The position numbers and the translations under genes are program-made. This document shows, one piece after another, positions 60,524 to 64,000 of a DNA stretch of 64,000 bases. Under the pieces are notes generated by a model. That model saw nothing but the letters and a program-made list of their open reading frames with translations. It ran no database searches and was not told the origin of the DNA. The stretch covers positions 62,001-126,000 of the forward strand of contig JAEZYU010000063.1 in NCBI GenBank assembly GCA_023418915.1, read 5' to 3'. Each line of letters begins with the position of its first letter. The stretch's first letter is position 1. This DNA comes from Bacillota bacterium (GTDB lineage Bacteria > Bacillota > Clostridia > Acetivibrionales > DTU013).

Positions 60524-60948
60524 AACAATCCCTCTGTTTACATAAAAGATACATATAGCTTCATTTTATTCATTATATTCGGGAGAGTCTTGTTTCGTTA
60601 CGGCTAACGGTCGTGGCTGGACAGTTATACACAAAGTAATGGGAGGTTCAACGGAATGAGAGAAGCATGACAAAGCAGACTGTATAAACTGTTTTAGAAT
60701 TATGTGACAGAGCGGGTTACACAAATGAAGAAGAATCAAATATGCGGAGCATACCGTATAATCACACAATAGAAGCGTATATGCAGGTTATAGGATAGCA
60801 TAATAGAAGAATAGTTGAATAAAATATGGCGGTAGGATATATTATATGTAAGTTTATTTTGACCACTCATTATATGCCTGGTTTGTAAACAAAAACTAAA
60901 AAAGGTATTGGACCATAAGTGAGGGATCATAGAGGAGGAGACTACATA
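60524..60948. other. Long intergenic region, no gene recognised
   Basis: About 425 bp between the divergent LysM-GH18 and DUF4177 genes. It contains one perfect DnaA-box match (TTATACACA 60625-60633) and AT-rich promoter-like DNA (TTGACC at 60859). No hairpin with a T run, no tRNA-like structure and no supported open frame were found. Confidence 0.45.
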
Positions 60949-61140
60949 ATGAAGGAATACAAAGTATTAACTCAGAAGGATAAATGGTTTTCGGGCAAAT
61001 TTAATCCGGCAACACTTGAAGAGGCGCTCAATGCATATGCACAGCAGGGCTGGAGGGTGATTAGCTGTGCGACTGCTGACATACCATCATTCGGCGGAGG
61101 TAGGCAGGAGTTTATTACTGTACTTGAGAGGGATGTGTGA
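60949..61140 (+). CDS. DUF4177 small protein
   Basis: 63 aa from ATG 60949 (AGAGGAGGAGAC upstream). The DUF4177 pattern is clear: MKEYKVLTQKDKWFSGKFNP, LEEALNAYAQQGWRVISC with invariant G-W, and EFITVLERD. These small alpha/beta proteins are of unknown function. Its TGA stop overlaps the ATG of the next gene (TGATG). Confidence 0.85.
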   Translation: MKEYKVLTQKDKWFSGKFNPATLEEALNAYAQQGWRVISCATADIPSFGGGRQEFITVLERDV

Positions 61141-61451
61141 TGGCATATACAGTTGTGCACAATGGGGTTGTATTTGTTGAGGGTGAATGTCCACAAGCGG
61201 TAGTCATCGCACCTGTAAAGGCTGACTTGAGCTTCAGATTTGGTGCTCAGCTGAAGAACCTCAATCATGTAAAGGATGAACTGGTGCAAAAGGCAAAAGC
61301 AGCAGGCGGAAATTGTATCAAAAACTTTGAATATGGACAGAAAAGCCGCTGGCTTGCAGTAGATGATGTAGCATTCTGGGGAAAGGGTGTCTGTTGCCTT
61401 ATTCCCGAACCATCATACAGTGAAATAGTCGAAAAACACAGTGTAAAGTAA
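61140..61451 (+). CDS. Small conserved protein coupled to DUF4177 gene
   Basis: 103 aa from ATG 61140, overlapping the upstream stop by one base, so it is translationally coupled. It contains LVQKAKAAGGNCIKNFEYGQ, a segment like those of YbjQ-like/heavy-metal-binding-type small proteins (A-x-x-x-G-A/G-N-x-I-x-x-x-x-Y), then WLAVDDVAFWGKGVCCLIP. No membrane segment. The function is unknown; a protein partnership with the DUF4177 product is plausible. Confidence 0.7.
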   Translation: MAYTVVHNGVVFVEGECPQAVVIAPVKADLSFRFGAQLKNLNHVKDELVQKAKAAGGNCIKNFEYGQKSRWLAVDDVAFWGKGVCCLIPEPSYSEIVEKHSVK

Positions 61452-61497
61452 ACAGGTGCACCACCTAAATATAACAATTTTTCTTTTTTTTCTATAA

Positions 61498-61530
61498 ACG
61501 GAAAATTTTTTTGACCTAAAGTGTTATAAT
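61498..61530 (-). repeat. GTTATAA-ended 32-bp element, copy e
   Basis: ACGGAAAATTTTTTTGACCT followed by AAAGTGTTATAAT. It ends 17 bp before the next start codon, so it forms the immediate upstream region of that gene. Confidence 0.6.
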
Positions 61531-61546
61531 AAAATAGGGTGGTAAT

Positions 61547-61912
61547 ATGGCTGAACCACAGAAAAGATTTACAGAGAGGCGTAAGGGGCCGGATGCCGTT
61601 GTTAAGGCTGTGTGGTGGACGGCCGGTATAAGCTGGCTGTTATTTATAGCTGCGATTATCTTTACCGAAACAGCCCGGCCTGAAACAGAAACATTTTTTG
61701 ACCGTCAGTTTGACATATCGTTAAGGGACTACTGGAACGAAAATGCCCTTCTTTATATGTTTGTTATTCTTGTATTGAATTTTGCTGTCTGTTCCATTGG
61801 ATTCATATTTAATATGACAAGGCATAAAAGAAAGACGGACAGATTCAACAAATCCATATTGATTCTTGGCACTTTCACTTTAGCCGGCATATTGTGGTAC
61901 CTCTTCCGTTAG
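61547..61912 (+). CDS. Small three-helix membrane protein
   Basis: 121 aa from ATG 61547 (GGGTGG upstream). A basic N-terminal tail (RFTERRKGPDAV) precedes three membrane helices (about residues 21-40, 68-88, 103-119), with a charged outer loop ERPETETFF-like between the first two and a Lys/Arg-rich cytosolic loop. No known domain recognised. Confidence 0.65.
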   Translation: MAEPQKRFTERRKGPDAVVKAVWWTAGISWLLFIAAIIFTETARPETETFFDRQFDISLRDYWNENALLYMFVILVLNFAVCSIGFIFNMTRHKRKTDRFNKSILILGTFTLAGILWYLFR

Positions 61913-62039
61913 ACTGCAGCCTGAGCGGCTGGATACCAATCCGAGTCAAAGCATACATAAAATTCAATATTATATGGAACATATTACTACAGCTATTTGT
62001 CTAAAAGGTAATACATGTAAATAGGTCAGGATAGTGTTT

Positions 62040-62981
62040 ATGTTTTTTAGAAAAGCAAAAGTACGAATTTTATTAGTGTTAATGCTGTCAGCGGTATGCC
62101 TGTGTACCGGGCTGCTTATTTTTGCACAAAATGATGCTGACGATATTGTTGACAGAGGTGTCTATCAGCGTGTCAGAGCAGACGGACAAACATATCTTGC
62201 CTGCCTGGGAAGCGATATGATAGAAGTATATGATCAGCAGTACAAAAAATTATATGATCATATGGTCGGTGACGACGGAGCCGCTATCATAAGCTGCTGC
62301 ATATCTGATCTGGATGGGGATGAGACGGATGAAATATTGCTGATAACCGGCGAAGACGGCAATGAATATGGCACGGAGCTTTTAATACTCGTAGTACAGA
62401 TAGGTACAGCCAATGAACAGCCTGGCAATGATTCTTCACTTGAAAATGCAGTGGATACCATATCAATGAAGGTGATATATAAAAAAGACATGGCATACAT
62501 AAATCCATGGAAGATACAGACCTGTGATGTGGACGGGGATGGCAAGACCGAAATATCTATAGGTGCATATAAAACAGCCAGATTCCATCCTGTTATGGCA
62601 AGAAGACCTTTCATATACGAGTGGCATGGGAACGCCATCTCACCTAAATGGCTGGGGTCGCGGCTGTCCAGACCCTTTGACGATTATATCTTTGCCGATA
62701 TTGATGCTGATGATATTGATGAGCTCATATCCATAGAGCATCTTGAGGACGGGAAAAGGGCAGTTAACTCCTACGCATGGAAAGGCTTCGGATTTGAGAG
62801 CATAGGTGAAAGCGCTGCTTTTGATGATATCCTCAGTATTAGCAAAACATTAACGATGGAAGAAAGGCCGGAGAAAATAGAGGCTCAAGTTATGGAAGCT
62901 GGTAAGCAAAGGCGCATCATTCTGCGCTATTGTGGTGAAATGCTAAATCACAGCTATTTATGTGTTGATGAAGAGAACTAG
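62040..62981 (+). CDS. Exported beta-propeller-like (FG-GAP/VCBS) protein
   Basis: 313 aa from ATG 62040 (AGGA upstream; GTG 62034 possible). Signal peptide/anchor is about residues 8-30 (RILLVLMLSAVCLCTGLLIF). Three calcium-loop-like repeats of the FG-GAP type are visible: SDLDGDETDEILLITG, CDVDGDGKTEISIG and ADIDADDIDELISIE, spaced 65-80 residues apart, as in beta-propeller blades. It is an extracytoplasmic protein of unknown role; it lies upstream of the DUF3160 lipoprotein gene. Confidence 0.75.
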   Translation: MFFRKAKVRILLVLMLSAVCLCTGLLIFAQNDADDIVDRGVYQRVRADGQTYLACLGSDMIEVYDQQYKKLYDHMVGDDGAAIISCCISDLDGDETDEILLITGEDGNEYGTELLILVVQIGTANEQPGNDSSLENAVDTISMKVIYKKDMAYINPWKIQTCDVDGDGKTEISIGAYKTARFHPVMARRPFIYEWHGNAISPKWLGSRLSRPFDDYIFADIDADDIDELISIEHLEDGKRAVNSYAWKGFGFESIGESAAFDDILSISKTLTMEERPEKIEAQVMEAGKQRRIILRYCGEMLNHSYLCVDEEN

Positions 62982-63028
62982 CTTATACAGTGATGGTTAA
63001 GAACAGCGAAGTTATTTTATGCGGTATG

Positions 63029-63047
63029 AAACAATAAATTGTTTTTT
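63029..63047 (+). terminator. Weak terminator-like hairpin
   Basis: AAACAAT (63029-63035) pairs with ATTGTTT (63038-63044) and is followed by T; the stem is AT-only. Confidence 0.3.
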
Positions 63048-63102
63048 AGGTTGATACGGATACCGATATTTCTATAATAAGTGAAAGTGATGGTGAGTTT
63101 AA

Positions 63103-64000
63103 ATGCAAGGAAAACGAATTTTTTCAATTATTCTAGCGGTGATGCTGCTGTTTACATCCACTGCAGTGATCACATCATGTGCCGGTCCCGGTGATACCGC
63201 ATCTGGCGGACCGGATGTAGAGAATGCAGGCGGACAGACGGATGGTGAGGATCCGACAGAACAATTGGACGAGAATGGTGAACCTGTTGTGATGCCATCA
63301 CTAAACATTGACAATACGAAGCTTCAGGATCAATTAGAGAGTGATAATACACAGCAGGACAGTGAAGGACAGCAGACGGCAGACAGCAGTGAGGGCGGCA
63401 ATGAAGCTGCGGGAGAGCCGCAGGCTTCAACTGAACCGGTTTTCTCTACTGAAAGGGAAAGAAAATATATAGATGTGGATTGGAAGCCTGTCAGCTATGA
63501 AAACAAGGTGGCTGCGTATAAAGTAAAAAGCGGACTATCTAATGTAGAAAATGCCGCACAATTTGGCAGCTTTACGGACAGCCAGTTGAAAATGCTCTCG
63601 GACAATGGATTTGTTGTTATACCGGCCAGGGATGAGCAGCTATTTTATGTATATGAATCCAATGAATACTTGAAGATCCCCAGCTTCATCACAGTCGATT
63701 CTGTGCTGCAGACATATCACATATTCTTTGACTATTCACTCAGGACTCTTGAATATGAGTATCTGCTGGATGATCTGGAGCAGCTCACCGACAGCATGTT
63801 GAAAAAATCACTCACTCTTTATAGGAAGCTGCAAAATGCAGAGGTAAAGGCAGCCGCACTGAAAAACACCGCTTATTTTGCTGTTGCTCAGCTTGCGCTT
63901 GAAAATGAGCTTCCCGCTGATATGCCAAAGGAAGCGCTGGATCTTGCGAAGGCGGAATTCAAGCTTATATCCGATGCTGCCGGATTTGAGGCATCACCCA
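63103..64000 (+). CDS. DUF3160 lipoprotein, N-terminal part (runs off the window)
   Basis: ATG 63103; open to the window end (about 299 codons seen). Lipoprotein signal with lipobox ITSC (Cys near residue 26). Then comes a long acidic, Gly/Gln/Ser/Glu-rich low-complexity linker (about 27-110) and the start of a DUF3160-like domain: GFVVIPARDEQLFYVYESN, IPSFITVDSVLQTYHIFFDY and the helical continuation. DUF3160 proteins are long (500-700 aa) surface proteins of unknown function. It would be lipid-anchored outside the membrane. Confidence 0.8.
   Translation, partial: MQGKRIFSIILAVMLLFTSTAVITSCAGPGDTASGGPDVENAGGQTDGEDPTEQLDENGEPVVMPSLNIDNTKLQDQLESDNTQQDSEGQQTADSSEGGNEAAGEPQASTEPVFSTERERKYIDVDWKPVSYENKVAAYKVKSGLSNVENAAQFGSFTDSQLKMLSDNGFVVIPARDEQLFYVYESNEYLKIPSFITVDSVLQTYHIFFDYSLRTLEYEYLLDDLEQLTDSMLKKSLTLYRKLQNAEVKAAALKNTAYFAVAQLALENELPADMPKEALDLAKAEFKLISDAAGFEASP

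Overview
The window looks like a chromosomal segment of a spore-forming, flagellated, low-to-mid GC member of the class Clostridia (Bacillota). The grounds are spore cortex and germination genes (sleB-ypeB, a LysM-GH18 yaaH type), sporulation genes (spoIID, a spoIIQ-like gene, spoIIID, yabG, ywmB), a DnaD/DnaI-type helicase-loading pair, S-layer homology (SLH) proteins, frequent TTG/GTG starts with strong GGAGG sites, and a ferredoxin-containing aldo/keto reductase. The species cannot be fixed by reading alone.

Layout. 1-3.4 kb: start of a diacylglycerol glucosyltransferase-like gene (minus), sleB-ypeB, and a CPBP membrane protease. 3.4-5.6 kb: dnaI- and dnaD-like genes (minus). 5.6-6.7 kb: a roughly 1-kb graveyard between two identical 16-bp repeats, holding a dead yjbQ fragment, a 118-bp inverted-repeat element, a 63-bp duplication and a wrecked UPF0236/ISLre2-type transposase; tRNA-Arg(ACG) follows. 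7.2-10 kb: aldo/keto reductase and gdhA. 10.3-18.2 kb: signalling genes (AraC-type response regulator, single-domain receiver, AbrB-type regulator, Cache-GGDEF-EAL protein, chemoreceptor), with a DnaA-box cluster at 15.1 kb. 18.3-19.3 kb: divergent shikimate-kinase-like gene and a small unknown. 19.5-28.7 kb: two very large secreted fibronectin-III-like/SLH paralogues. 28.9-38.8 kb: the conserved block ywmB-murA-spoIID-spoIIQ-spoIIID-mbl-flhO-flhP, then a FlgJ-type rod-binding protein and a phosphodiester glycosidase. 38.8-47.4 kb: Cys-cluster protein, YcdB/SLH protein, yabG, a nucleotide-kinase-like P-loop protein, an orphan glycosidase-like protein, a phosphoesterase and a nitroreductase. 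47.5-52.9 kb: aldo/keto reductase, 2-hydroxyacid dehydrogenase, a condensation-type acyltransferase with a DUF6320-like partner, and three small genes. 53.1-64 kb: an SLH protein followed by a 42-bp minisatellite, proS, a C69 peptidase, a LysM-GH18 hydrolase, small unknowns, and the start of a DUF3160 lipoprotein.

Genes working together: SleB/YpeB and the LysM-GH18 enzyme act on spore cortex; SpoIID, SpoIIQ and SpoIIID belong to engulfment and mother-cell regulation, next to MurA and an MreB/Mbl protein for wall synthesis and shape; FlgF/FlgG/FlgJ-type proteins build the flagellar rod and appear to have a sigma-D/sigma-28-type promoter.

The least ordinary content is repetitive DNA. (1) A family of 118-119-bp elements with 24-bp terminal inverted repeats has three whole copies and one half copy. 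(2) An intergenic hairpin repeat family begins with ATAACGAGG, and its TAA is often the stop codon of the upstream gene. (3) A related element of about 32 bp ends in GTTATAA and occurs five times. These, the DnaA-box cluster and the giant SLH pair are the main leads. No CRISPR array, prophage, intact transposase or recognised defence system was seen.
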